From: Nesterenkonia populi
GTDB taxonomy: Bacteria; Actinomycetota; Actinomycetes; Actinomycetales; Micrococcaceae
Assembly (NCBI RefSeq): GCF_007994735.1
Contig: NZ_VOIL01000001.1
Span: 2,046,001-2,110,000, forward strand
Length of the DNA stretch: 64,000 bases
Direction: 5' to 3'
A program made the translations under genes and the position numbers. Below the pieces are notes generated by a model, which was not told the origin of the DNA, ran no database searches, and saw only the letters and a list, made by a program, of their open reading frames with translations. Below, piece by piece: positions 53,431-61,682 of this stretch. The first letter of the stretch is position 1. Each line of letters begins with the position of its first letter.

Positions 53431-54693
53431 CGCGGCTCGGCCCCATTGTCCCCCGGAGGCGCGGGCGAGGTTTTTGGCTTCGAGGCGGGTCAGGCCGCCG
53501 AGGATGTGAGGGATCGGCAGGCCTGCGACGTCGGTGAGTCTGCTGGGGGTGGTGAGCCCTCGTTTGGGGAGGGCGTCGTAGATGCGGCGGTCGGCTTCGC
53601 TCATGTGGTCCAGGGGGTTCTCAGCGTCCGTGCGGAGGGGCAGTTCGGGCTGCTGGGCTCGTGGGTCGGTGGGGTGAGCTGAGGCGCTGGCGATGAGGCT
53701 GATGACTTCGGCGGGGTCAGTGACGAGTTGGGCCGGGGTTTCGCGCAGGAGCCGGTGGGTGCCGGCTGAGGCGGCGGAGCGGACGCTGCCGGGGAAGGCT
53801 CCGACGGGCCGGCCGATGCTGAGTGCGTGGTGGGCGGTGGAGAGCGCCCCGGAGCGTGCTCGGGCTTCGACGACGACGCTGGCGGCGGAGAGTCCGGCGA
53901 TGATGCGGTTCCGGTGCAGGAACCGGTGCCGGGTGGGGCTGGAGCCGGGCGGCAGCTCGGAGAGAAGGACTCCTCGCTGCGTGACGGCGCGCAGCAGCTC
54001 TTCGTTTCCGGCCGGGTAGAGGCGATCCGCTCCCCCGGCGAGCACGGCGATGGTGGGTGCGACGTGTGTCTCCTCGGGCTGTTCGGCGCGGAGGGCCCCC
54101 CGGTGAGCGGCGGCGTCGATGCCGTAGGCGCCGCCGGAGATGATGGTGACGCCGTGGCCGGAGAGGTCTTGGGCGAGCTCATGGGCGATACGGCCCCCGT
54201 AGTCGGTCATCTCCCGGGCGCCGACGACGGCGAAGCCGCGGTGGGCTTCGGGCATCCGCTGGGCCAGCTCCGCCATCGGCTCATGGCCGGGCTCTGCTCG
54301 CGTTCGGGTGCGGAACCAGAGTCCGATGGGCCCGGCGGGATGAAGATCCTGCAGCTGGGCGGGCCACGAGGAGTCCTCGGGAATGAGAAGGCCGCCGCCG
54401 AGCTGCCGAATGCGGTGCAGGTCACGGGCCCCGTCGGCTCGTGGGGCGCGGGTGCGCCATCGCTCCAGGCCGTGGCTGAGGGAGCGTTGCCGCAGGCCCA
54501 GGCCGACGAGCTCGGCTGCTTCGGCGATGCGCTGCTGCTGGGCTGCCGGAGCCGGTCCTCCGCTGCGGATCAGGTCCCAGGCGGTTTCCGGGCCGAGCTC
54601 TGCGACGGTCAGGCAGCCGAGGAGATCTCCTGGCTCGATGACGCGGCTGAGACTGGCCCGGGCTGTCCGAACGGCTGTGTCCTGGGTGCTCAT
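53428..54693 (-). CDS. dprA: DNA processing protein DprA
   Basis: 421 aa. Extended Rossmann fold with ISGGAYGIDAAAHRGAL and FLHRNRIIAGLSAASVVVEA, GALSTAHHALSIGRPV, and a C-terminal winged helix (YDALPKRGLTTPSRLTDVAG). DprA loads RecA on incoming single-stranded DNA in transformation. It overlaps comM by ATGA, so dprA and comM are coupled. An open stretch upstream of the ATG at 54693 belongs to comM in another frame. Confidence 0.94.
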   Translation of the reverse strand: MSTQDTAVRTARASLSRVIEPGDLLGCLTVAELGPETAWDLIRSGGPAPAAQQQRIAEAAELVGLGLRQRSLSHGLERWRTRAPRADGARDLHRIRQLGGGLLIPEDSSWPAQLQDLHPAGPIGLWFRTRTRAEPGHEPMAELAQRMPEAHRGFAVVGAREMTDYGGRIAHELAQDLSGHGVTIISGGAYGIDAAAHRGALRAEQPEETHVAPTIAVLAGGADRLYPAGNEELLRAVTQRGVLLSELPPGSSPTRHRFLHRNRIIAGLSAASVVVEARARSGALSTAHHALSIGRPVGAFPGSVRSAASAGTHRLLRETPAQLVTDPAEVISLIASASAHPTDPRAQQPELPLRTDAENPLDHMSEADRRIYDALPKRGLTTPSRLTDVAGLPIPHILGGLTRLEAKNLARASGGQWGRAA

Positions 54694-56282
54694 CGGGCAG
54701 CTCCTGTGCTCAGGCGCAGCTGCACAGCGATGTCGAGATCCTCCGCTTCTGGGCGCTCTCTGCCGGCGATGTCGGTCAGGGTCCAGGCGAGCCGGAGAAT
54801 GCGGACGTAGCCGCGCAGGGAGATCAGGGCTCGGTCCAGGGCGTCGTCTAGCTGGCCTGTCACGGTTTTGGGGAGCCTCAGGTCTTCGGTGAGCAGCTTC
54901 AGGGGTGCCTGGCTGTTCATCGCCAGCCCGTAGGGCGCCAGTCGATGAGCCTGCCGTTCGCGGGCCTGCATCACCCGGGTGAGGACCTGACCGGAGGTCT
55001 CCCCAGGCTCGGCGAGCGCGAGGGAGGCCGAGCGGGGGCGCTCGATGTGGATCTGCAGGTCGATGCGGTCCAGCAGCGGCCCGGAGATGCAGCTGAGGTA
55101 GCCGCGCCGTTGGGTCACGGTGCAGGTGCACTGCAGACCGCTGCCGGTGCTCATGCCGCAGGGGCATGGGTTCGCTGCGAGCACGAGCTGGAACCGAGCG
55201 GGATAGGTGACCTGCCCGGCAGAGCGCTGAAGGCTGATCCGTCCTGTTTCCAGGGGCTGCCGGAGGGAGTCGAGGACCTGCCGCTGGAACTCGGGGGCCT
55301 CGTCGAGGAAGAGCACCCCGTGGTGGGCCCGGGTGACGGCCCCGGGGTTGGGAATGCGGGCGCCCCCGCCGACGATTGCGGCCGCGGAGGCGCTGTGATG
55401 CGGGGCCTCGAAGGGCGGGGTGCGCTGCAGGCTGGTCAGCGGCTCCCGGGCGCTGGTGCTGATGGAGGCGATAGCGGTGGCCTCCATGGCCTGCTCGTCC
55501 TGAAGGGGCGGGAGGATGGAGGGCAGCCGTTCGGCCAGCATCGTCTTGCCGGCCCCGGGCGCTCCGATGAGCAGCAGGTTGTGGCCCCCTGCGGCTGCCA
55601 TTTCCAGGGCGAAGCGGGCTTCGGCCTGTCCGCGGATGTCGGACAGGTCGGGTCCCGGATGAGTGGACTCATGGTCGGTTGGCTCGGCTGCTCCGATATG
55701 GCGGATGATGCCGGCGTCGCCGCGGAGAGGAATCTCATCAGCGCCAGGGGTGCGGAATGCGGCTGCAACGTCGAGGACGTGGCGTGCCGAGATCACCTCC
55801 ACCCCTGGTACGAACGCGGCCTCAGCGGCGTTCTCCCGTGCGACGACCACGGCCTGGAGCCCAGCTTTGGCGGCGGCTGCGACGGCCGGCAGCACTCCTC
55901 TGACAGGCCGAAGCCGCCCGTCGAGCCCCAGTTCGGCGAGGAAGAGGACCTGTTCGGTGCCGGTCACCCTGCCGTCTGCGGCCCACGCGCTGACCAGGAT
56001 CGCGAGATCCAGGCCGGACCCGGCTTTGGGCAGGGAGGCGGGAAAGAGGTTCACGGTCAGCTTGCGGGCAGGAAGATCCAGCCCGGCGTTCTTCGCCGCC
56101 GAACGGACCCGGTCCTGGCTTTCCCTGAGGGCCGCGTCGGGCAGACCGAGAAGGACGAATGCCGGAAGGCTCTGGCCGATGTCCGCCTCCACCTCGATGA
56201 GGTGGCCCTCCGCGCCGATCAGCACCGCGGCCCGGGCTCTGCCCATCTCCCGCAGCGGGGCGGCAGCTGGCGCCCGGCTCAT
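54690..56282 (-). CDS. ComM/YifB family AAA+ ATPase (Mg-chelatase-like)
   Basis: 530 aa. N-terminal Lon-protease-like fold domain, then AAA+ motifs LLIGAPGAGKTMLAERLP (Walker A) and GVLFLDEAPEF (Walker B), and a cysteine cluster CPCGM...QCTC. ComM in other bacteria is a hexameric helicase that speeds integration of transformed DNA. It starts inside the yraN stop (ATGA) and ends inside the dprA start, so yraN, comM and dprA form a coupled set. Confidence 0.92.
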   Translation of the reverse strand: MSRAPAAAPLREMGRARAAVLIGAEGHLIEVEADIGQSLPAFVLLGLPDAALRESQDRVRSAAKNAGLDLPARKLTVNLFPASLPKAGSGLDLAILVSAWAADGRVTGTEQVLFLAELGLDGRLRPVRGVLPAVAAAAKAGLQAVVVARENAAEAAFVPGVEVISARHVLDVAAAFRTPGADEIPLRGDAGIIRHIGAAEPTDHESTHPGPDLSDIRGQAEARFALEMAAAGGHNLLLIGAPGAGKTMLAERLPSILPPLQDEQAMEATAIASISTSAREPLTSLQRTPPFEAPHHSASAAAIVGGGARIPNPGAVTRAHHGVLFLDEAPEFQRQVLDSLRQPLETGRISLQRSAGQVTYPARFQLVLAANPCPCGMSTGSGLQCTCTVTQRRGYLSCISGPLLDRIDLQIHIERPRSASLALAEPGETSGQVLTRVMQARERQAHRLAPYGLAMNSQAPLKLLTEDLRLPKTVTGQLDDALDRALISLRGYVRILRLAWTLTDIAGRERPEAEDLDIAVQLRLSTGAAR

Positions 56283-56641
56283 CAGACCACCCCCGGGATG
56301 TGGTCGATGCTCTGGATCGAGGTCCCGCGGCGGTGCATGACGACGCCGACCGCGTCCACCCGGCGGGGCATCCGCAGTCGGCTGGTCACCGCATATTCGG
56401 AGAGCAGCCGGTGCAGGCGCCGCAGCTTCTGCCGGTCCACGGCCTCCAGCGGGTGGCCGTAGCCTAGCCCGCGCCGGGTCTTGACCTCCACAGCGACCAG
56501 AGTGTCAGCGTCGAGGGTGATGAGGTCAAGCTCTCCTGCCCGGGTCCGCCAGCGGCGTTCGATGATCCGGTGGCCTTTGGTCTCCAGGAATTCGGCAGCC
56601 CGCTGCTCCCCGTCCAGCCCCGTGCGGTCTTTGGCGCGCAT
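56282..56641 (-). CDS. YraN family nuclease-like protein (UPF0102)
   Basis: 119 aa, the usual size. The restriction-endonuclease-like core is visible as GELDLITLDADTLVAVEVK. The start at 56641 is set by GGAGAGGAG just upstream; a reading from 56683 would add 14 unrelated residues. It is the usual neighbour of comM. The 131-bp gap to rnhB is empty: the DUF2469 gene often present between rnhB and yraN is missing. Confidence 0.9.
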   Translation of the reverse strand: MRAKDRTGLDGEQRAAEFLETKGHRIIERRWRTRAGELDLITLDADTLVAVEVKTRRGLGYGHPLEAVDRQKLRRLHRLLSEYAVTSRLRMPRRVDAVGVVMHRRGTSIQSIDHIPGVV

Positions 56642-56772
56642 CTGGTCTCCTCTCCGTCGCTGGAGAACAGCCTGCGCCCGCACAGCGCTGACGATTCTTG
56701 CCCCAGAGCCCCCTGTGGAGGCAGCGGCGCGCCCAATGAGCTGGACGGGAGCGGTGGAAGAGTAAGCCCGGC

Positions 56773-57465
56773 CTAGAGTCCCGGCAGTGCCGGGGCGCCG
56801 AGGTTCCAGGACTGCCGGTGGTAAGACGTGGGCCCCTGGGTCTGGATCGCCTCCCGGTGGGCTCTGGACCCGTACCCCTTGTTGGAGTCCCAGCCGAAGG
56901 CAGGGTGCTCGGCGGCGAGCTGCTGCATCAGCTGGTCGCGCTCCACCTTGGCCAGCACGGAGGCGCAGGCGACGGTGAGGCTCTTCAGATCGGCCTTCGG
57001 CATGGTGCTCACTCGCGCGTCTGAGCCGCTGGTGAGCCAGTCGTGAGTGCCGTCGAGCAGCACTGCTTCCACGCTGCGGCCCAGCCGCTGCTCCACCTCA
57101 GCAAGACCCGCCCGGCCTGCCGCGCCCAGGGCGGAGGTGAGGCCGAACTCATCGATCTGCTCAGCGGCCTGGTGCTGGACGCTGTGCGCACTGGTGTGCT
57201 CGCAGATGGCAGGCTGCCACCGGGTGCGTGCCCCCGGAGTGAGGAGCTTCGAGTCCCGCACGCCGTCCAGCACGGGCCACACCCCCGCAGTGAGGACCTC
57301 GGCCGGAAGCTCCGCAAGATTGATGACGACCACACCGATGGTCACCGGCCCGGCCAGTGCGCCGCGGCCGACCTCGTCGATGCCGGCTATCAGGCAGGCG
57401 CCCCGCTCGGCGTGCAGCTGCAGCTCCGGGGCGAGGGTGGCGTTGGCGGGCGGAGCTTTGCTCAT
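56773..57465 (-). CDS. rnhB: ribonuclease HII
   Basis: 230 aa. Acidic active site D30-E31 (AGIDEVGRGALAGPV), DSKLLTP and the later DGTHDW with ASVLAKVERD. It removes RNA from RNA-DNA hybrids and single ribonucleotides. It overlaps the upstream lepB gene by ATGA. No DUF2469 gene follows. Confidence 0.95.
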   Translation of the reverse strand: MSKAPPANATLAPELQLHAERGACLIAGIDEVGRGALAGPVTIGVVVINLAELPAEVLTAGVWPVLDGVRDSKLLTPGARTRWQPAICEHTSAHSVQHQAAEQIDEFGLTSALGAAGRAGLAEVEQRLGRSVEAVLLDGTHDWLTSGSDARVSTMPKADLKSLTVACASVLAKVERDQLMQQLAAEHPAFGWDSNKGYGSRAHREAIQTQGPTSYHRQSWNLGAPALPGL

Positions 57466-58193
57466 TCTGCGACCGCCCGGGAGGCCTCGGCGGGCTCCGG
57501 AACGTCGGAGAACGGCTCGTTGTCCGAGACGCCTCCCCCGAACCGGCTGAAGGGCCAGACGGTGCTCATATGCCGGCCGATCACGTCGTCCACGGGCACA
57601 GCACCGGCGTCGGGCTCGTGGACGTGGGCGCGGGAGTCCGCGGAGGCTCCGCGATTGTCCCCGAGCAGCCACACGTGGTCCTCCGGCACTTCCACGGAGA
57701 ACTCCGAGTCGCTGGGGCTGCGGCCAGGGCTGATGTAGGGCTCGTCGATGGGCTCGCCGTTGACGAGGATGCGGCCCTGCTCGTCGCAGCACTCCACGGT
57801 GTCACCGCCGAGGCCGACGATCCGTTTGACCACGTAGTGGCTGGAGGTGTCCGGCATGAGGCCGATGAAGATCATCGCGTCCTGGGCGGGGTTGGTCTCG
57901 GGCGCCTGGTCCGGGCCCCACCACTGGCGAGTGTCTTCGAAGACGACGACGTCGCCCCGGTCCAGGTCCATGGGGCCGGGCGCCAGCAGGTTGACCACGA
58001 TGCGGTCATCCACTTCAAGGGCCGGCTCCATGGACTCAGAGGGGATGTAGAAGGCCCGCAGGAGGAAGGTCTTGACGATGAAGGAGATGAGTACCGCCAG
58101 TCCGATGATGATGGCCGCTTCGATCAGCATGCTCACCAGCGGGTGGCGCCTGCGCCGGTCGGGGTGCTCCGCCCCAGCAGGCTGGTCGGTCAA
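57462..58193 (-). CDS. lepB: signal peptidase I (second copy)
   Basis: 243 aa from TTG 58193, which overlaps the stop of the first copy (TTGA) and has GAGGAG upstream. One N-terminal membrane helix (IEAAIIIGLAVLISFIV) is followed by the catalytic Ser54 (YIPSESMEPAL) and Lys123 (HYVVKRIVGLGGDTV), and box E (LLGDNRGASADSRAH). A larger insertion than in the first copy lies between the Ser and Lys boxes. It cleaves signal peptides outside the membrane. Confidence 0.93.
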   Translation of the reverse strand: MTDQPAGAEHPDRRRRHPLVSMLIEAAIIIGLAVLISFIVKTFLLRAFYIPSESMEPALEVDDRIVVNLLAPGPMDLDRGDVVVFEDTRQWWGPDQAPETNPAQDAMIFIGLMPDTSSHYVVKRIVGLGGDTVECCDEQGRILVNGEPIDEPYISPGRSPSDSEFSVEVPEDHVWLLGDNRGASADSRAHVHEPDAGAVPVDDVIGRHMSTVWPFSRFGGGVSDNEPFSDVPEPAEASRAVAE

Positions 58194-58816
58194 CGGAGCT
58201 CCTCGATGCCTCGGCGGTCGGACAGCGGCCAGACGACGTCGGTCACCTGCCCGATGATGCGGTCTTCGGAGATCATACCGCCGCCGGGCGCCCCCAGCAG
58301 GGCACGGGAGTCCACGGACTCTGGACGGTTGTCCCCCAGCACCCACATGCGGCCTTCGGGCACCTCAGCCTCGAAGCTGATGCGCGAGGGGGCTTCCCCC
58401 TCCGGGAGGTAGGGCTCGTCGAGGGGCTCTCCGTTGACGGTGAGCCGGCCGTCGCCGTCGCAGCAGACGACGGTGTCGCCGCCGGTGCCGATGACGCGTT
58501 TGACGAAGACCTGGGGCGGTGTGCCGACCCCGATCCAGTGGCCGGCCTGCTGGGCCAGCCGGCTCAGGGCGGACTGCTGGCCCTGGTAAGGAGCGAAGGA
58601 GCCCTCGCCGTCGAAGACGATGACGTCTCCCCGTTCCGGGCCGTCATCGCCGGGGTAGTGCTTGGCGACGGCGACTCGTTCGCCGTCATCCAGGGTGGGA
58701 TCCATGGAGTCCTGGCTGACCAGGTAGATGTCCACCAGGAAGATCCGGACCCCGGTGGAGATGAGAAGGGCTGCGGCCAGCACAACGGCCAGCCGCAGCC
58801 CCCAACGTCTGATCAA
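58190..58816 (-). CDS. lepB: signal peptidase I (first copy)
   Basis: 208 aa from TTG 58816, the only usable start in frame, 14 bp after the rplS stop with no Shine-Dalgarno sequence. One membrane helix (around LAVVLAAALLISTGVRIFL), catalytic Ser37 (VSQDSMDPTL) and Lys106 (FVKRVIGTGGDTV), box E VLGDNRPESVDSRALLG. Both signal peptidase genes in tandem are typical of this locus in actinobacteria, but two TTG starts in a row are unusual. Confidence 0.93.
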   Translation of the reverse strand: MIRRWGLRLAVVLAAALLISTGVRIFLVDIYLVSQDSMDPTLDDGERVAVAKHYPGDDGPERGDVIVFDGEGSFAPYQGQQSALSRLAQQAGHWIGVGTPPQVFVKRVIGTGGDTVVCCDGDGRLTVNGEPLDEPYLPEGEAPSRISFEAEVPEGRMWVLGDNRPESVDSRALLGAPGGGMISEDRIIGQVTDVVWPLSDRRGIEELR

Positions 58817-58830
58817 AGCAGCGGTGAGGC

Positions 58831-59229
58831 TTAGGCCTCGACGACTGTTTCTTCGACGTCCCGCCCCTTGGCGCGGGCCACGGCGGACTCACGCTTCTCC
58901 TTGATGCGGGCTGCCTTGCCGTGGCGGTCACGCATGTAGTACAGCTTGGCGCGGCGGACGTCACCGAGGGCCGAGACCTCGACCTTCTCTATCACCGGGG
59001 AGTGCACCGGGAAGGTACGCTCCACGCCGACGCCGAAGGAAATCTTGCGGACGGTGAAGGTCTCGCCGATGCCGTGGCCCTGGCGGCCGAGCACGTAGCC
59101 CTTGAAGACCTGAACACGGGAGTTCTTGCCCTCAACGATGTTGACGTGCACGTTGACGGTGTCTCCGGGACCGAAGTCCGGGATGTCATCGCGCAGGCTT
59201 GCCTGGTCCAGGAAGTCGAGCTTCTGCAT
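58831..59229 (-). CDS. rplS: 50S ribosomal protein L19
   Basis: 132 aa. [19 protein letters not shown] start, [34 protein letters not shown] (quoted in part) and SPVIEKVEV mark L19, with a short acidic C-terminal tail. AAGGAG is 5 bases before the ATG. The 190-bp gap before it has a direct repeat TCCCGTCCC and short hairpins (for example CCGGC-ACCCT-GCCGG), which may act as leader or trmD terminator; none is strong enough to name. Confidence 0.97.
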   Translation of the reverse strand: MQKLDFLDQASLRDDIPDFGPGDTVNVHVNIVEGKNSRVQVFKGYVLGRQGHGIGETFTVRKISFGVGVERTFPVHSPVIEKVEVSALGDVRRAKLYYMRDRHGKAARIKEKRESAVARAKGRDVEETVVEA

Positions 59230-59419
59230 TGGTTCTCCTTGGGACGGGATGCCACAGGTCATTCGCCCCGATGTCAGGGACCTGGGACGGGAAGCGCGGC
59301 GCGCTCCGTCTCGAGTCTTCAAGCTGATGACCGGGTCCGGCAGGGTGCCGGCGCTCCGGGGCCTGTCTGTTCGGCGCCCCTCCCCCATGGCAGAGGTCAG
59401 CGCCCAGCAGGCACAGCGC

Positions 59420-60136
59420 TCAATTGTGCCACAGATCCGTGCGGGATTCCCAAAGATCAGGGCGGACCTGCTGGGTTCGGGCCTCGGACTGCTCACGGCG
59501 CCAGGCCGCGATCTTGGCATGGTCGCCGGAGAGCAGCACCTCGGGCACGGCGCGGCCTCTCCATTCGGCGGGCTTGGTGTAGACGGGGTATTCCAGGAGC
59601 CCGTCGGCGTGGGACTCCTCAGCGAGGGAGTCGGCGTTGCCGATGACCCCGGGGATGAGACGGGTGACGGCCTCGACCATCACGATCACGGCGGCCTCTC
59701 CCCCATTGAGCACGTAGTCGCCGATGCTCATTCTGCGGACGTCGAAGCGCTCGGCCGCCCATTCGGCGACCCGCTCGTCGATCCCTTCGAAGCGCCCGGG
59801 CGCGAACACGAGGTGCTGGTGGCCGGAGAGATCCTGGGCTGCCTGCTGGGTGAGGACCTCTCCGGAGGGGGTGGGGACGATGAGGGTGGGACGCTCGGCC
59901 GCTCCGTCGGCGGCGAGCACCTCGTCGAGGGCCAGCGCCCAGGGCTCGGGCTTCATGACCATTCCGGCTCCGCCTGCCACCGGCGGCGAGTCCACGGTGC
60001 GGTGCTTGTCGGCGGTGTAGTCGCGCAGCTGGTGGCGCCGGATGTCCAGCAGCCCGTCCTGCTGCGCCCGGCCGATGAGTGAGAGATCGAGGGCGTCGAA
60101 GAACTCCGGGAAGATGGAGATCAGGTCGATGCGCAC
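59420..60136 (-). CDS. trmD: tRNA (guanine37-N1)-methyltransferase
   Basis: 238 aa. SPOUT knotted fold: [12 protein letters not shown] and [12 protein letters not shown], then [15 protein letters not shown]. It methylates G37 next to the anticodon and keeps the reading frame. The start GTG 60136 directly abuts the rimM stop (TGAGTG), so they are coupled. Confidence 0.96.
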   Translation of the reverse strand: MRIDLISIFPEFFDALDLSLIGRAQQDGLLDIRRHQLRDYTADKHRTVDSPPVAGGAGMVMKPEPWALALDEVLAADGAAERPTLIVPTPSGEVLTQQAAQDLSGHQHLVFAPGRFEGIDERVAEWAAERFDVRRMSIGDYVLNGGEAAVIVMVEAVTRLIPGVIGNADSLAEESHADGLLEYPVYTKPAEWRGRAVPEVLLSGDHAKIAAWRREQSEARTQQVRPDLWESRTDLWHN

Positions 60137-60697
60137 TCAGAGCAGCCCTTCGGGCGGGGTGAGGGTGATGGTGCCGGACTCGGTGTCCACCTCGGGGACG
60201 ATCTCCTCGACGAACGGCACCATGGCCTCTTCTCCCTCCGGGGTCTTGATCACAAGCAGGTCCTGTGCGGGCCCGGTGATCAGCTCGGCGACGACGCCGT
60301 ACTCGCGACCGTCAGCCCCGAGGCATGTCAGCCCTTCGAGCTCGTGGGAGTACCAGCCCTCGCTCTCGCCCTCTTCGACGATCTGCACATGGAGAGTGGA
60401 CCCGCGCAGGGCTTCAGCGGCATCACGGTCCCGAATCTCGTCGAAGGTGAGCATGCAGATCTTCTTGTTCCACCGCTGGGAGGCAACGGTCAGCTGCGCC
60501 GTCGTCCGGTCCTGGCTGTGCTTGCCCGGCTCCCGGATGAGCACGGCGCCTGGGGCGAGCCGCTTGCCGGGATCGTCGGTGAACAGCTCCACGGTGGTCT
60601 CCCCGCGGACGCCGTGGGGCTTGCCGATGCGAGCGACCCGCAGCCGTTTCCCCTGGGGGGTCGGCTGCGGGTCGCTGCTGTATTCAGTCTGTGCCAT
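60137..60697 (-). CDS. rimM: 16S rRNA processing protein RimM
   Basis: 186 aa. N-terminal RimM domain (VARIGKPHGVRGETTVELFTD, quoted in part) and C-terminal PRC-barrel (VVAELITGPAQDLLVIKTPEG, VPFVEEIVPEVD). It helps 30S head maturation with S19. GGCAGG precedes the ATG. It is the third gene of the rpsP-khpA-rimM-trmD set. Confidence 0.95.
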   Translation of the reverse strand: MAQTEYSSDPQPTPQGKRLRVARIGKPHGVRGETTVELFTDDPGKRLAPGAVLIREPGKHSQDRTTAQLTVASQRWNKKICMLTFDEIRDRDAAEALRGSTLHVQIVEEGESEGWYSHELEGLTCLGADGREYGVVAELITGPAQDLLVIKTPEGEEAMVPFVEEIVPEVDTESGTITLTPPEGLL

Positions 60698-60711
60698 GAA
60701 CCTGCCGGGTG

Positions 60712-60963
60712 TCAGCGGCGGCGGTCGGTGTCGACGACGTCGACCCGCACGTCCTGACCGCCGGGGAGGGCGGAGACCACTGCGCGCAGGGCCTTGGCGG
60801 TGCGCCCCGCCCGGCCGATCACCCGGCCGAGGTCCTCGGGGTGGACCCGGACCTGGACGGTGTCGTAGCGGCGACCGTTCTTCTGGCGGACGTCGACGTC
60901 GTCGGGTGAGTCGACGATGCCGCGGACCAGGTGCTCAACGGCGTCAGTGATCACAGCAGACAT
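60712..60963 (-). CDS. khpA: KH-domain RNA-binding protein KhpA
   Basis: 83 aa, a single KH domain with GRVIGRAGRTAKALRAVV. It binds RNA, often with KhpB, and here lies 2 bp after rpsP as in most Gram-positives. Confidence 0.93.
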   Translation of the reverse strand: MSAVITDAVEHLVRGIVDSPDDVDVRQKNGRRYDTVQVRVHPEDLGRVIGRAGRTAKALRAVVSALPGGQDVRVDVVDTDRRR

Positions 60964-60965
60964 GA

Positions 60966-61427
60966 TTACTCGGCCTTCTCCGCGGCAACTTCCTCAGCTG
61001 CGTCGGGGGCCGGGGTCTCTTCTGAGGATGCCTCGGGAGCCTCAGCGGGGGCCTCCTCATCGGTGGGGTTCTCGGCCTTGCCCGTGTTCTCCACAATGAC
61101 GGAGCCCCTCTCCGGGGCCTTGTACTCCTCGGCGGACTCCTTGGTCCTGAGGGTGCCCTCGGCGCCGTCGATGCCCTTGAACTTCTGCCAGTCGCCGGTG
61201 ACCTTCAGCAGGGCCAGCACCTGCTCGGTGGGCTGTGCGCCCACGGAGAGCCAGTGCTGAGCACGCGCAGAGTCGATGTCGATGAGCGAGGGCTCCTGGG
61301 TGGGGTGGTACTTGCCGATCTGCTCGATGGCCGCACCGTCACGCTTGGTGCGGGAGTCGGCGACGACGACCCGGTAGTGGGGTGCACGGACTTTGCCCAT
61401 GCGCTTCAGGCGAATCTTGACTGCCAC
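60966..61427 (-). CDS. rpsP: 30S ribosomal protein S16, with long acidic tail
   Basis: 153 aa. The first 85 residues are a normal S16 ([20 protein letters not shown] start). A 60-residue low-complexity acidic tail rich in Glu, Ala and Pro follows ([20 protein letters not shown]). GTG 61427 has AAGGAG 11 bases upstream. Acidic tails on S16 are known in actinobacteria; this one is long. Confidence 0.96.
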   Translation of the reverse strand: MAVKIRLKRMGKVRAPHYRVVVADSRTKRDGAAIEQIGKYHPTQEPSLIDIDSARAQHWLSVGAQPTEQVLALLKVTGDWQKFKGIDGAEGTLRTKESAEEYKAPERGSVIVENTGKAENPTDEEAPAEAPEASSEETPAPDAAEEVAAEKAE

Positions 61428-61531
61428 TTGTGTAGCTGCTCCTTGAGTCTGGTGGTCACAGTCGGGCATCGCTGGCAGTGTGGGGATGCTGCGCGGGATG
61501 CGGCTGTGGAGACATTGTCCGGTCACGGGAG

Positions 61532-61559
61532 ATTAGAGGGTGCTCCCGTTCCCGAGCAA
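61532..61559 (-). promoter_or_regulatory. candidate promoter of the rpsP operon
   Basis: Minus strand: TTGCTC (61559-61554), 16-bp spacer, TCTAAT (61537-61532). Predicted leader about 98 bases. The 255-bp gap to ffh otherwise holds no clear signal; no strong ffh terminator was found. Confidence 0.4.
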
Positions 61560-61682
61560 AGTACTGGGCAATTCTGTCAGAACATCCGGCTATTCCCAAG
61601 TTCGGCACACGCGCCTCCGCGCGGCCCTGCGCCGGCATGACCCTTGAGAGCACGAGGCTTCTGAGGCGATCAGCGCCGAACC

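Noticed and set aside
59230..59419. L19 leader riboswitch-like structure
   Set aside because: Only short hairpins and a TCCCGTCCC direct repeat are present; no convincing conserved leader fold.
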